Positions 30,438 to 39,458 of a DNA stretch of 64,000 nt are shown one piece after another. The stretch comes from Bacillus zhangzhouensis. GTDB lineage: Bacteria; Bacillota; Bacilli; Bacillales; Bacillaceae. The stretch lies in contig CP099514.1 in assembly GCA_025809375.1 (NCBI GenBank), positions 2,232,001-2,296,000 on the forward strand, given 5' to 3'. The stretch's first letter is position 1; every line of letters starts with the position of its first letter. The translations under genes and the position numbers were made by a program. The notes under the pieces are model-generated. The model was not told where the DNA came from. It saw only the letters and a program-made list of their open reading frames with translations, and did not search any database.

Positions 30438-32210
30438 CTATTTTTTTAATGCTTCCATTAAAAGTTCAGCCGTCAGTTTCGGAATGCCAGCCTCCTGAAA
30501 GTCTTGGATAGAAGCTTCTTTCATCTTTTTCACAGAGCCAAAATGTTTGAGAAGCTGTTTTTTACGCTTTTCTCCGATACCGGGCACATCATCTAAAATA
30601 GATTGGAATGCATTTTTTCCGCGGAGCTGCCGGTGAAAGCTAATCGCGAACCGGTGCACTTCATCTTGAATGCGCTGCAATAAATAAAAGGCTTGGCTAT
30701 TCCGTTCCAGCGCAACAATTTCAAGTGTATCGCCCATCATGAGGTTCGACGTTCTGTGTTTTTCATCTTTCACAAGACCTGCGACCGGAACAGACAAATT
30801 CAATTCATTTTCGAGCACATCAATGGCTGCGTTGATCTGCCCTTTTCCTCCGTCAATTAAAATTAAATCCGGCAGCGGCAGTTCATCCTTTAACACGCGG
30901 GTATATCTTCTTCTAATGACTTCACGCATGGATGCATAGTCATCTGGCCCTGAGACGGTTTTGATTTTGTATTTTCGGTATTCTTTTTTATAGGGCTTCC
31001 CGTCCTGAAAGACGACCATGGCAGAAACCGGGTCTGCTCCTTGAATATTTGAGTTATCAAATGCCTCGATTCTGTACGGCATATAAATATTAAGCGCCTC
31101 CCCAAGCTGCTTCACCGCACCAATTGTCCGCTCTTCATCACGCTCAATGAGCGAAAATTTTTCTTTTAAGGCGATTTTGGCATTTTGATGCGCAAGTAAA
31201 AGTAAATCCTTTTTCTTTCCTTTTTTCGGCTGGTGAACGTTCGTCTCAAGCAATTGCTCTATCATCTCTTGATCGACACTGTCCGGAACAAGAATTTCCT
31301 TCGGCAGAAAATGGTTGTTCTTTTCATAAAATTGTCCCATAAACGTGAGGAATTCCTCTTCAGGGTCCTGATACATAGGGAACAGGCTGACATCACGTTC
31401 GATCAATTTCCCCTGTCTGATGAAGAAGACTTGAACACACATCCAGCCCTTATCATAGGCATAGGCAAAAACATCTCGATCTGATAAATCATTCATCGTC
31501 ATTTTCTGTTTTTCCATCGTTGAGTCGATATAAGCGATTTGATCTCTCAGTTCTTTTGCCCGTTCAAACTCTAAATTTTCCGCGGCTTCCTGCATCTTTT
31601 CGGTGAGTTCTTTTTTGATTTGCTGATGTCCTCCGTTTAGAAACCTTGTGATTTCTTCCACGAGCTGTTTATTCGTTTCCTCTGAAATGTCATACACACA
31701 TGGCGCAAGACATTGTCCAAGGTGATAATATAGACAGACGCGGTCAGGAAGGGTGGCACATTTTCTCAGTGGATATAAGCGGTCGAGCAGTTTTTTCGTT
31801 TCTCTTGCTGCTTGTACGTTTGGGTATGGCCCGAAATATTTCCCTTTGTCCTTTTTTACATTGCGGGTGACGATCAGCTTAGGATGGCGTTCATTCGTAA
31901 TTTTAATAAAAGGATACGTCTTGTCATCCTTGAGCATGACATTGTATTTTGGGTCATATTTTTTGATTAAATTCAGCTCTAAAATGAGCGCCTCAATATT
32001 TGAAGAGGTGACAATGTATTCAAAGTCTTCAATTTCACTGACAAGCCGCTGCGTTTTGGCGTCATGTGATCCAGTGAAATAAGAGCGCACCCTATTTTTT
32101 AAGACTTTTGCCTTTCCCACATAAATGACCGTATTTTGTCTATCTTTCATTAAGTAACAGCCTGGTTGATCCGGCAGGACTGACAGCTTTTCTTTGATTA
32201 GTTTGTTCAT
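30438..32210 (-). CDS. uvrC: Excinuclease ABC subunit C
   Basis: 590 residues: N-terminal GIY-YIG nuclease ([32 protein letters not shown]), a central UVR motif, an RNase H-like 5' nuclease domain ([35 protein letters not shown]), and C-terminal helix-hairpin-helix repeats ([20 protein letters not shown]). It makes both incisions in nucleotide excision repair. Normal length; neighbour of trxA as in B. subtilis. Confidence 0.97.
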   Translation of the reverse strand: MNKLIKEKLSVLPDQPGCYLMKDRQNTVIYVGKAKVLKNRVRSYFTGSHDAKTQRLVSEIEDFEYIVTSSNIEALILELNLIKKYDPKYNVMLKDDKTYPFIKITNERHPKLIVTRNVKKDKGKYFGPYPNVQAARETKKLLDRLYPLRKCATLPDRVCLYYHLGQCLAPCVYDISEETNKQLVEEITRFLNGGHQQIKKELTEKMQEAAENLEFERAKELRDQIAYIDSTMEKQKMTMNDLSDRDVFAYAYDKGWMCVQVFFIRQGKLIERDVSLFPMYQDPEEEFLTFMGQFYEKNNHFLPKEILVPDSVDQEMIEQLLETNVHQPKKGKKKDLLLLAHQNAKIALKEKFSLIERDEERTIGAVKQLGEALNIYMPYRIEAFDNSNIQGADPVSAMVVFQDGKPYKKEYRKYKIKTVSGPDDYASMREVIRRRYTRVLKDELPLPDLILIDGGKGQINAAIDVLENELNLSVPVAGLVKDEKHRTSNLMMGDTLEIVALERNSQAFYLLQRIQDEVHRFAISFHRQLRGKNAFQSILDDVPGIGEKRKKQLLKHFGSVKKMKEASIQDFQEAGIPKLTAELLMEALKK

Positions 32211-32282
32211 ATTTTCATCCGTCCTTGTTTTCCTCTTTCACTCCTTCTAGTGTATCACGAACATTTGTTTTATACCATGTTG

Positions 32283-32320
32283 AAAGAAAAGCGGCTCTCG
32301 TCTTTACGAGAACCGCTTCA
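32283..32320 (-). terminator. Terminator of trxA
   Basis: GAAGCGGTTCTCGT / ACGAGAGCCGCTTTTC stem with loop AAAG on the minus strand. Confidence 0.85.
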
Positions 32321-32349
32321 ATGATTATGCCGCTTGGACATAAATCGGT

Positions 32350-32664
32350 TTATAGATGTTTATTGACAAGCTCAGCAAGTGCTTCTTTTGGTTTGAAACC
32401 AACAGAAGTTTCTACCACTTCACCGTCTTTTAAAACAAGAAGTGTTGGGATACTCATAACGCCGTATTTACCAGCAGTTTCTTGGTTATCGTCTACATCA
32501 ATTTTTACAATTTTCATTTTGTCGCCCATTTCTTGATCAAGTTCTTCAAGAACTGGAGCAATCATTTTACAAGGGCCACACCATGGTGCCCAAAAGTCTG
32601 CAAGAACAACACCTTCTGCAGTTTCTTGTGAAAATGTTGCGTCAGTAGCTTTTACGATTGCCAT
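32350..32664 (-). CDS. trxA: Thioredoxin
   Basis: 104 residues with the redox motif [10 protein letters not shown] and the conserved cis-Pro segment [11 protein letters not shown]. General cytoplasmic disulfide reductant. GGAGG-type site before the ATG and its own terminator. Confidence 0.97.
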   Translation of the reverse strand: MAIVKATDATFSQETAEGVVLADFWAPWCGPCKMIAPVLEELDQEMGDKMKIVKIDVDDNQETAGKYGVMSIPTLLVLKDGEVVETSVGFKPKEALAELVNKHL

Positions 32665-33218
32665 TATTCATTCCTCCAATGTAAATTATGCTTTTTAGTA
32701 TAGCATCTACCAATGTGACTTGCGAATGAAATGCTTAAGAGTCATTTTTAGGAAATGAATTAAAAAACAAACCGTATAATCGCACCAATGACAACAATCG
32801 CACCGATGATCATGAGAATGGTTCTAAGCATATGATATGACACCCTTTCCGCTTCATTTACCATGTATGATGCCCCAACATTCTTCTCATCAAACATCGA
32901 AATATGCAATCAAGCGAGGTCGACAGTTATCATGACCATTGACACTGGCGGCAGCTCTACCGTTCATTCGCCCGACTTTACAGTCATTTGCTGAAAGTCT
33001 TTTGGCTGAATAGAATGAGGAGGATCATCGAATGTATTATGCAGATTCATGTCATCAGCCGTCAGCACACATTTAGTGACTTTCGATTGTGCATCAACCC
33101 CTTCAATTCAACCGTACCACCCGGTGTGTATTTACCATCGGCTTTCGTTCTCTCAGATGTGTGTATGAATTACATACAAATAAACCCAGAATACATAGGC
33201 ATTCTGAGTGTTTAAGCG
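32665..33218. other. Intergenic region between trxA and etfA
   Basis: About 550 bp upstream of trxA and downstream of etfA. It contains a tiny membrane-peptide ORF (32760-32831). The rest (32832-33218) shows no convincing ORF, RNA or repeat; plus-strand frames there lack ribosome sites and family resemblance. Confidence 0.5.
32760..32831 (-). CDS. Tiny hydrophobic peptide ORF
   Basis: 23 codons encoding one membrane helix (MLRTILMIIGAIVVIGAIIR then FVF). The upstream AAAGGGTG site is weak and distant. Similar in style to the 25-codon ORF at 38953-39030. Whether it is expressed is unknown. Confidence 0.35.
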   Translation of the reverse strand: MLRTILMIIGAIVVIGAIIRFVF

Positions 33219-34196
33219 TTACGAGTGGATATTCATATTTTTTAACTCTTCATTTAAAAGCGGTACTACTTCAAACAAGTCACCAACGATTCCATAATCG
33301 GCGATTTTGAAGATTTCTGCTTCTGGGTCTTTGTTGATTGCCACAATGACTTTACTGTTAGACATTCCCGCTAAATGCTGAATCGCTCCTGATATCCCGC
33401 AGGCAATATAAAGGTCAGGTGTGACAACTTTTCCCGTTTGGCCAATTTGCAGGGCATAATCACAGTAGTCAGCGTCACAGGCGCCGCGCGAGGCACCGAC
33501 TGCTGCCCCCAGCGTCTCAGCGAGTTCATTCAGCGGTTCAAAGCCTTCCTTGCTCTTAACCCCGCGCCCTCCAGCAACAATAACCTTTGCTTCCGATAAA
33601 TCTACACCTTCTGACGTTTTTTTTATGACTTCCTTCACAATCGTCCGAAGGTTCTGAATATCGACAGAAACCGGTGTCATTTCTCCGCTTCGCGAGGCAT
33701 CCCGCTCAAGAGGTGCCACGTTGTTTGGCCGAATGGTCGCTAGAAGCAGGCGGTCTGTCGAAATGACTTTTTCGAAGGCTTTTCCAGAGTAAATCGGTCT
33801 AGTGAAAACAAGATGTTCTCCGGTAACGCTTACATCGACCGCATCTGAAATCAAGCCAGTCTGCAGACGTGCGGCTATTTTTGGCGACAAGTCTTTTCCG
33901 ATAGACGTATGGCCAAAGAGCACAGCATCCGGCTTGACCTGATCTAATATGGCTTGAAGCGCCTGCGCAAATCCATCTGACGTATAATATGAAAGATGCG
34001 GATGCTCCACAATCATGACATGATCCGCTCCATAGTAAAACAGTTCAGCCGCTAGACCTTTGACGTCATCCCCAATTAAGACGCCAATGACCTCACCGCC
34101 ACCTGCCACTTTGTGAGCGACAGCAATGGCTTCAAATGTCACATTTCTTAATTGACCGTCACGGCTTTCTCCAAGTACAACAACTTTTTTACTCAT
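33219..34196 (-). CDS. etfA: Electron transfer flavoprotein alpha subunit
   Basis: 325 residues. The C-terminal FAD-binding domain shows VAGGRGVKSKEGFEPLNELAETLGAAVGASRGACDADY and QIGQTGKVVTPDLYIACGISGAIQHLAGM. With EtfB it carries electrons from acyl-CoA dehydrogenases. The ATG at 34194-34196 has GGGGGAG upstream and lies shortly after etfB. Confidence 0.97.
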   Translation of the reverse strand: MSKKVVVLGESRDGQLRNVTFEAIAVAHKVAGGGEVIGVLIGDDVKGLAAELFYYGADHVMIVEHPHLSYYTSDGFAQALQAILDQVKPDAVLFGHTSIGKDLSPKIAARLQTGLISDAVDVSVTGEHLVFTRPIYSGKAFEKVISTDRLLLATIRPNNVAPLERDASRSGEMTPVSVDIQNLRTIVKEVIKKTSEGVDLSEAKVIVAGGRGVKSKEGFEPLNELAETLGAAVGASRGACDADYCDYALQIGQTGKVVTPDLYIACGISGAIQHLAGMSNSKVIVAINKDPEAEIFKIADYGIVGDLFEVVPLLNEELKNMNIHS

Positions 34197-34239
34197 CTTC
34201 AAGCTCCCCCTTGTTCTCGTGATATCGTAAAGTGGATGT

Positions 34240-35013
34240 TTAGATGACTTTTGCTTCATTTCTAAGTAAATCTGTCAGTTCTTTGACTTGATCCTGAAGC
34301 TCGCCGCTTAGCACCTTGCCACCCTCTTTTTTCTCCGGTAAGAAACGTTCAATTGCTTTGATTTTATATGGTACATCGTCTTCATCCAAATCTAAATCAT
34401 CAAGTTCCAATTCTTCTAAAGGCTTTTTCTTCGCCTTCATAATGCCTGGTAATGATGGATAGCGAGGTTCATTGAGTCCTTGCTGAGCTGTGACGACAAG
34501 CGGGAGCTCGGCAGAAATGACTTCCACATCACCCTCTGCATCTCGTTCAATCGACGCAGAGCCGCCATCAATTTGAATACTTGTTATCGTTGTCACATAT
34601 GAAAAGCCAAGTAATTCAGCAAGACGCGGGGCAACCTGTCCAGAGCCGCCGTCAATTGCTACATTCCCTGCTAAGATCAAGGAAGCTTCTTTGTCTTTTA
34701 AATAGTGATAAAGAATGATAGAAGCTGAATATTGGTCCCACTCTTCTAAGTCATCCTCCACATTTAATAAGACGGCCCTGTCACAGCCCATAGCAAGCGC
34801 TGTTCTCAGCTGTTTCTCTGCATCCTCACCGCCAACTGTCACAACGGTCACTTCTCCCCCGTGCTCATCGCGAAGCTGAATGGCTTCTTCAATGGCATAC
34901 TCGTCATAAGGGTTAATAATGAACTCTGCTCCATCTTCTTGAATTGCACCAGACTGAATCGAAATTTTCTCTTCCGTGTCAAACGTACGCTTCATCAAAA
35001 CAAATATATTCAT
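34240..35013 (-). CDS. etfB: Electron transfer flavoprotein beta subunit
   Basis: 257 residues, starting MNIFVLMKRTFDTEEKI, with the ETF-beta core DEYAIEEAIQLRDEHGGEVTVVTVGG and the signature region VVTAQQGLNEPRYPSLPGIMKAKKKPLE. It binds AMP and pairs with EtfA. Part of the fadR-fadB-etfB-etfA unit. Confidence 0.97.
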   Translation of the reverse strand: MNIFVLMKRTFDTEEKISIQSGAIQEDGAEFIINPYDEYAIEEAIQLRDEHGGEVTVVTVGGEDAEKQLRTALAMGCDRAVLLNVEDDLEEWDQYSASIILYHYLKDKEASLILAGNVAIDGGSGQVAPRLAELLGFSYVTTITSIQIDGGSASIERDAEGDVEVISAELPLVVTAQQGLNEPRYPSLPGIMKAKKKPLEELELDDLDLDEDDVPYKIKAIERFLPEKKEGGKVLSGELQDQVKELTDLLRNEAKVI

Positions 35014-35044
35014 TTATTTCTCCCCCTTGTGTCGTACTTATCCC

Positions 35045-35824
35045 TTATTCCCCTTTAAAGTTCGGTTTGCGCTTTTCGATAAAGGCCTGGATGCCTTCTT
35101 TGGCGTCATTTGATTGGAAAACCTCACCAAACTTTTTGGCTTCAAGCTTCATTCCGCCGTCATATGAATACAATTTTGTGGCGTTCAATAAATCAAGCAC
35201 ATATTCAAGTGATTTTGGGCTTTTCGCGGCAAATTTCCCCGCAAGTGTTTTAGCCGCTTCGAGCGCTTCTTCCTCTGTTTCTGCCAGCTTTGTAACAAGT
35301 CCGCAGGCAAATGCTTCATCACCTGAAATCGGTTCAGCTGTTCCCATCATTTCAAGCGCTTTAGCTGAACCAACATAGCGCGGGAGGCGCTGCGTGCCGC
35401 CGAATCCTGGAATAATGCCAAGGTTTAGTTCTGGCAGTCCAAGCTTCGCATCTTTTGTTGCGATTCGGATATCACAAGACATTGCTAGCTCAAGACCTCC
35501 ACCTAATGCTGCTCCGTGAATCGAGGCAATGACTGGTTTTGGACACTGTTCAATCCGTTCAAAGACTTGCTGTCCTCTATCTGCAAGGCTTGCATAATCA
35601 GACTCTTCCTGTAAAGTCGTAAATTCTTTAATATCAGCACCTGCTGAGAAGAATCTGCCTTTTCCGTGAATCACAATAGCTCTTACTTCTTCATTCTGTT
35701 CGAGCTGGTCGAACATATCATTAAGCTCGGTAAGCAGCTGAGAGGATAAGGCATTTGCAGGTGGGTTTTGAATCGTGATAAGCGCTGTCTGTCCTTCATG
35801 ATGTAAGCTGAGTATTTTCCCCAT
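35045..35824 (-). CDS. fadB: Enoyl-CoA hydratase
   Basis: 259 residues, crotonase fold: FSAGADIKEF oxyanion region and SIHGAALGGGLELAMSCDIRIA with the catalytic Glu region. Second step of fatty-acid beta-oxidation. The ATG at 35822-35824 has AAGGA at 8 bases; an ATG nine bases upstream abuts that site. It lies in the FadR-regulated unit. Confidence 0.93.
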   Translation of the reverse strand: MGKILSLHHEGQTALITIQNPPANALSSQLLTELNDMFDQLEQNEEVRAIVIHGKGRFFSAGADIKEFTTLQEESDYASLADRGQQVFERIEQCPKPVIASIHGAALGGGLELAMSCDIRIATKDAKLGLPELNLGIIPGFGGTQRLPRYVGSAKALEMMGTAEPISGDEAFACGLVTKLAETEEEALEAAKTLAGKFAAKSPKSLEYVLDLLNATKLYSYDGGMKLEAKKFGEVFQSNDAKEGIQAFIEKRKPNFKGE

Positions 35825-35849
35825 GTCAATCATCCTTTTTCACATGTCT

Positions 35850-36434
35850 TTAGGATTGATGTATTCCATTTAACAGCAGGTCATGTACATTTTCTGCGAG
35901 TGCAGGCAGATCATACTTTTGATCATTCATGACCCATGTTGTTGCGGTTTCATCAATCGTCCCAAATACCATTTGTCTCGCTAAGCGGACATCTAAATTT
36001 TGTCTAAATTCTCCTGTTTTCTTTCCTTCTGTTAAAATCGACTCGAGCATATTTAAATACCCTTTCAGCACCTCATTGATTTTTTGCCGCAGCTCAAGGT
36101 TTGACTGCCTGAGTTCAAGCTGTGTCACAAGAGCCAAATGTTGATTTTGCGACAGCATGCGAAAATGCTCCTCAATCAACAGTAGTAGCTTTTCTTTGGC
36201 AGACGGCTTCTTTTGAATATCTATTTCCATCCGTTCGATGAATTGTCCCATTTTTTCTTTGAACAATGAGATAAGAATATCCTCTTTGTTTTTGAAATAA
36301 AGATAAATGGTTCCGTCTGCGACCCCTGCTTGTTTCGCAATCTTTGAAACTTGTGATTGATGATAGCCGTTCTCTGCAATCACCACAACTGCTGCATCAA
36401 TAATTTGCATGTACTTCGGTCTTTTCTGCTTCAA
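35850..36434 (-). CDS. fadR: FadR, TetR-family fatty-acid degradation repressor
   Basis: 194 residues from a TTG start (LKQKRPKYMQIIDAAVVVIAENGYHQSQVSKIAKQAGVADGTIYLYFKNKEDIL), identical in length to B. subtilis FadR. The N-terminal TetR HTH binds DNA, and long-chain acyl-CoA releases it. An operator sits just upstream, implying autoregulation. Confidence 0.95.
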   Translation of the reverse strand: MKQKRPKYMQIIDAAVVVIAENGYHQSQVSKIAKQAGVADGTIYLYFKNKEDILISLFKEKMGQFIERMEIDIQKKPSAKEKLLLLIEEHFRMLSQNQHLALVTQLELRQSNLELRQKINEVLKGYLNMLESILTEGKKTGEFRQNLDVRLARQMVFGTIDETATTWVMNDQKYDLPALAENVHDLLLNGIHQS

Positions 36435-36456
36435 TGTGCTTCGTCCCTTTCTAAAT

Positions 36457-36474
36457 TGAATGAGCATTCATTCA
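36457..36474. promoter_or_regulatory. FadR operator
   Basis: TGAATGAGCATTCATTCA, a near-perfect 18-bp palindrome close to the published FadR consensus TGAATGAMTANTCATTCA. It lies at the start site of the fadR promoter. Confidence 0.9.
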
Positions 36475-36481
36475 TAACTTT

Positions 36482-36510
36482 ATGTTAAAAAGAAACGGCT
36501 GATTTGTCAA
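36482..36510 (-). promoter_or_regulatory. fadR promoter
   Basis: TTGACA at 36505-36510, 17-base spacer, TAACAT at 36482-36487 on the minus strand; transcription begins at the FadR operator and serves fadR-fadB-etfB-etfA. Confidence 0.8.
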
Positions 36511-36565
36511 GAGCGCTTCTGCTTTTTTTCAACTTTTATCATACCAGAGCAGACGGTTATCATTC

Positions 36566-36597
36566 AAATCATCCGGCTGTTGGACCGGATGATTTGA
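36566..36597 (-). terminator. Stem-loop after lcfA
   Basis: AAATCATCCGG / CCGGATGATTT inverted repeat (about 11 bp) with an 8-base loop, between lcfA and the fadR promoter. The T tract is weak, so termination may be partial. Confidence 0.55.
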
Positions 36598-36603
36598 AGG
36601 TCA

Positions 36604-38322
36604 TTATTTCTTCAATTGATCGACAGGTGTTTCAGATGATGAAGCGTGCTTTCTTTTTTCTTCTTCAATTAATACTCTCCGCAAAATTTTTCCGACGGCC
36701 GTTTTAGGCAGTGACTCTCTAAATTCATACACGCGCGGTACTTTAAATGAAGCAATTCTCGTTCTCACAAAGCGATCGAGTTCGTCCTCTGTTAAATAAG
36801 CATCCTTTTTTAGCACGACAAATGCTTTTACTGTTTCTCCTCTATAAGGATCTGGTATGCCTGCGACAACAACCTCTTGTACAAGCTCATGCTCGTAAAG
36901 GGCTTCTTCGACCTCTCTTGGATAAATATTATAGCCGCTCGCAATAATGACATCTTTTTTCCGGTCAACGATATAGAAAAAACCGTCCTCATCCATATAC
37001 CCAATATCTCCGGTGAAAAACCATCCATCCCTTAATACTGCTGCTGTCTCCTCTGGCTGATTCCAGTATCCTTTCATAATCTGCGGCCCTTTGACGATAA
37101 TTTCTCCGTGCTCATATGGCTCTTTAAGACCACCTGTTTCCTCGCAATAAATACCTGCGTCTGTCCCAGGCCACGGACAGCCAATGCTGCCTGTTTTGTT
37201 CGCTCCCCATAAAAAGTTAGAATGGGTCACTGGCGAAGTTTCTGAAAGACCATACCCCTCCACTAAACGTCCTCCTGTTAATTTCTCAAAGCTCTGTTTG
37301 ACTTCAACAGGAAGAGCCGCCGAGCCGCTTAAACATGCAGTGATGGACGACAGGTCATACTTTTCAATGTTCGGATGATGCAGCAAGGCAATATACATGG
37401 TGGGTGCACCTGGAAAGAGCGTCGGTTTCTGTTTTTCAATCGTTTTGAGGGTATCAGCTGCGTCAAATCGCGGAAGGAGAATCATTGAATGACCCTCTTT
37501 GACAGCAAGGTTTAATACGGCCGTCATTCCGTATACATGAAAAAACGGAATGATACCAAGGATTCGTTCTTTTCCTCTGGTCGTTTTATACATCCAAGAA
37601 GCGCACATTTCAGTATTCGCTAAAATATTTTCATGCGTTAGCATGACCCCTTTTGGTAAACCAGTCGTTCCGCCTGTATATTGCAAAACAGCGACATCCT
37701 CTTTCGGTTCAAAAGCAAGCTGCGGGATATGTTCTCCTGACGAATCTTTCATGATTTGTGAGAAGTGATGAATGGTATCACTTTTCTCCACTTGGATAAC
37801 CATTTTGTTTTTTCTTTTTTGGATAATAGGAAATAGAATGTTTTTCGGAAATGGTAAATAATCCTGTAGCTCGGTGATGATTAAGTGCTCCATGTTTGTC
37901 AGCGCTTTCATTTTATAGGCCTTTGGATACAATAAATCCAGTGTAATCAGCACTTTTGAGCCGCTGTCCTCCATTTGGTATGCCAGTTCTTTCTCCGTAT
38001 AAAGCGGGTTCGTTTGTACAACAATGCCGCCTGCAATTAAAACAGCATAATAAGAAATGACCGATTGAGGACAGTTTGGCAGCATGATCGCTACTCTGTC
38101 GCCTTTTTTCACGCCAATTTCCATCAGATGACCAGCTAGTTTCAATGCGTCTTCATGGAGCTGTTCATAGGTGATATTTTTTCCTAGAAAATGAATGGCT
38201 GTATGCTCAGGTGTAGCCTCTGCGGAGCTGAATAAATAAGATTGTAATGTCTCATTTGGGATGGTGAGTTCGTGGGGGATTTGTTTCGGGTAATGCAGAA
38301 GCCAACGTTTATCTGACTGCAT
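36604..38322 (-). CDS. lcfA: Long-chain acyl-CoA synthetase
   Basis: 572 residues of the AMP-binding family: LQYTGGTTGLPKGVMLTHENI (AMP-binding motif), YGLSETSPVTH, FTGDIGYMDEDGFFYIVDRKKDVIIASGYNIYPREVEE and the C-terminal catalytic Lys region TAVGKILRRVL. It activates fatty acids for beta-oxidation. The first gene of the degradation cluster in B. subtilis as well. Confidence 0.95.
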   Translation of the reverse strand: MQSDKRWLLHYPKQIPHELTIPNETLQSYLFSSAEATPEHTAIHFLGKNITYEQLHEDALKLAGHLMEIGVKKGDRVAIMLPNCPQSVISYYAVLIAGGIVVQTNPLYTEKELAYQMEDSGSKVLITLDLLYPKAYKMKALTNMEHLIITELQDYLPFPKNILFPIIQKRKNKMVIQVEKSDTIHHFSQIMKDSSGEHIPQLAFEPKEDVAVLQYTGGTTGLPKGVMLTHENILANTEMCASWMYKTTRGKERILGIIPFFHVYGMTAVLNLAVKEGHSMILLPRFDAADTLKTIEKQKPTLFPGAPTMYIALLHHPNIEKYDLSSITACLSGSAALPVEVKQSFEKLTGGRLVEGYGLSETSPVTHSNFLWGANKTGSIGCPWPGTDAGIYCEETGGLKEPYEHGEIIVKGPQIMKGYWNQPEETAAVLRDGWFFTGDIGYMDEDGFFYIVDRKKDVIIASGYNIYPREVEEALYEHELVQEVVVAGIPDPYRGETVKAFVVLKKDAYLTEDELDRFVRTRIASFKVPRVYEFRESLPKTAVGKILRRVLIEEEKRKHASSSETPVDQLKK

Positions 38323-38357
38323 AAAAACCCTCCTTCCTGAACTTTTGTACTATTTTA

Positions 38358-38395
38358 TTATAGCAAACTTTTCCTTAAGGAAGTTTGCTATTTTT
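38358..38395. terminator. Stem-loop between the Imm63-like gene and lcfA
   Basis: ATAGCAAACTT / AAGTTTGCTAT stem (38359-38391) with T5 on the plus side and an AT-rich tail on the minus side. Probably terminates the 38422-38877 gene. Confidence 0.6.
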
Positions 38396-38421
38396 CAAAT
38401 AGAGCTTGTTCCATAACATCT

Positions 38422-38877
38422 TTACTTCTTCGCCGGTGTTTCGATCGATGCTCTTTTTCCTTCATCATGCCACTGTTCATATAATCCACCGAATGCACGG
38501 AATGATTCATTTACTCTCTCCACGATCTGTTGATGGATACTTGGATCATTAGGTAAATGCGTCTGGATGTTGTCGACTTGATACTGTCTCATCATGTCTA
38601 TGTAGACTGTGAGAAAAATCGTGTCTTCTAGAATCCAGTATATGACTTCATCTGCCTCTTTTGTTCTTTTATGCAGCATTTGGATTCCTCGTTCATATTG
38701 AATGAGAATATAGCCGCTCGAATCGATTTGAATATAAGGGCTCAAATCATCAAAAAATCCAGTCGTCTGAAATGGACGTGCAATATACGGTTCATATATG
38801 TCTCTTGGGAGGGAGGTCATTTGGAGACAATTATCAATGCGCTTGATGAGTTCATCTTTTTGCAGAATTTGCTTCAT
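38422..38877 (-). CDS. Imm63-like immunity protein, orphan
   Basis: 151 residues beginning MKQILQKDELIKRIDN. The pattern YEPYIARPF... YIQIDSSGYILIQYERG... DEVIYWILEDTIFLTVYI... EQWHDEGKR resembles Imm63 immunity proteins, which protect against toxins of polymorphic toxin systems. No toxin gene is nearby. B. subtilis has no gene here, so it is an insertion between yshE and lcfA. The ATG at 38875-38877 has a GGCGG-type site; the longer frame upstream lies in a terminator. The family call is from memory of the motif order. Confidence 0.6.
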   Translation of the reverse strand: MKQILQKDELIKRIDNCLQMTSLPRDIYEPYIARPFQTTGFFDDLSPYIQIDSSGYILIQYERGIQMLHKRTKEADEVIYWILEDTIFLTVYIDMMRQYQVDNIQTHLPNDPSIHQQIVERVNESFRAFGGLYEQWHDEGKRASIETPAKK

Positions 38878-38904
38878 GTGATTTCCGCCTTCGGGTGAGA
38901 TAAA

Positions 38905-38934
38905 AGCTGCCAAGGGTCTCCTGACAGCTTTCTC
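38905..38934 (-). terminator. Terminator after the tiny ORF downstream of yshE
   Basis: AAAGCTGTCA / TGGCAGCTTT stem with a 9-base loop and TTTTATC tail on the minus strand; it separates the yshE unit from the Imm63-like gene. Confidence 0.65.
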
Positions 38935-38952
38935 ACTTTGTCTTCTTTCATT

Positions 38953-39030
38953 TCACAGGAACATGTAAACGGCACCAATAACCGCAAAAGTGCAGGCAAC
39001 TACGATTAAAACTTTTGCTAGCTTTTCCAT
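38953..39030 (-). CDS. Tiny membrane peptide downstream of yshE
   Basis: 25 codons, one membrane helix (MEKLAKVLIVVACTFAVIGA then VYMFL) with AAGGAGA six to seven bases before the ATG. It lies ten bases after yshE and before a terminator, so it is probably co-transcribed. No function known. Confidence 0.5.
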   Translation of the reverse strand: MEKLAKVLIVVACTFAVIGAVYMFL

Positions 39031-39039
39031 GTCGTCTCC

Positions 39040-39444
39040 TTAAATGCCGGCTGCTATTACGTAAGACAGCCCAACTGAAATAATGAGTGAAATAAACCCG
39101 ACCGCTCTATTATCATTCTCAATCTCTTTGTCTACTTTAAACCGTGGTGTTAAAAATTCAAAAATGAAATAGCTGACAAGCAGCATCACAAAGCCGTATA
39201 CGCCCCATCCAACCATTTGAAGAAGGGAATTGTGCTGTGCGATAGAATGCTGAAACACATTCGCAATCCCAAAGATCTTTCCGCCTGTTGCCATGGCAAC
39301 AGCTAAGTTCCCCCGCTGGATCTCTTCCCAGTTTTTATAGGAGGTGACGAGTTCAAAAATAGTTAGAAATAAGACAAGACATAGGACGGCCACGCTGTAA
39401 TAGGCGGCAATTTCCACAAGTTCATTTTCCCAAAAGGCTTTCAT
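39040..39444 (-). CDS. yshE: YshE, DUF350 membrane protein
   Basis: 134 residues with four membrane helices, consisting of the DUF350 arrangement (IFGIANVFQHSIAQHNSLLQMVGWGVYGFVMLLVSYF). Conserved next to mutS2 in Bacillus. Function not established. Confidence 0.88.
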   Translation of the reverse strand: MKAFWENELVEIAAYYSVAVLCLVLFLTIFELVTSYKNWEEIQRGNLAVAMATGGKIFGIANVFQHSIAQHNSLLQMVGWGVYGFVMLLVSYFIFEFLTPRFKVDKEIENDNRAVGFISLIISVGLSYVIAAGI

Positions 39445-39458
39445 GCGTTTTCTCCTTT

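Noticed and set aside
32988-33310. Plus-strand ORFs between trxA and etfA
   Set aside because: No ribosome sites or recognisable proteins; they overlap the 3' end of etfA in antisense.
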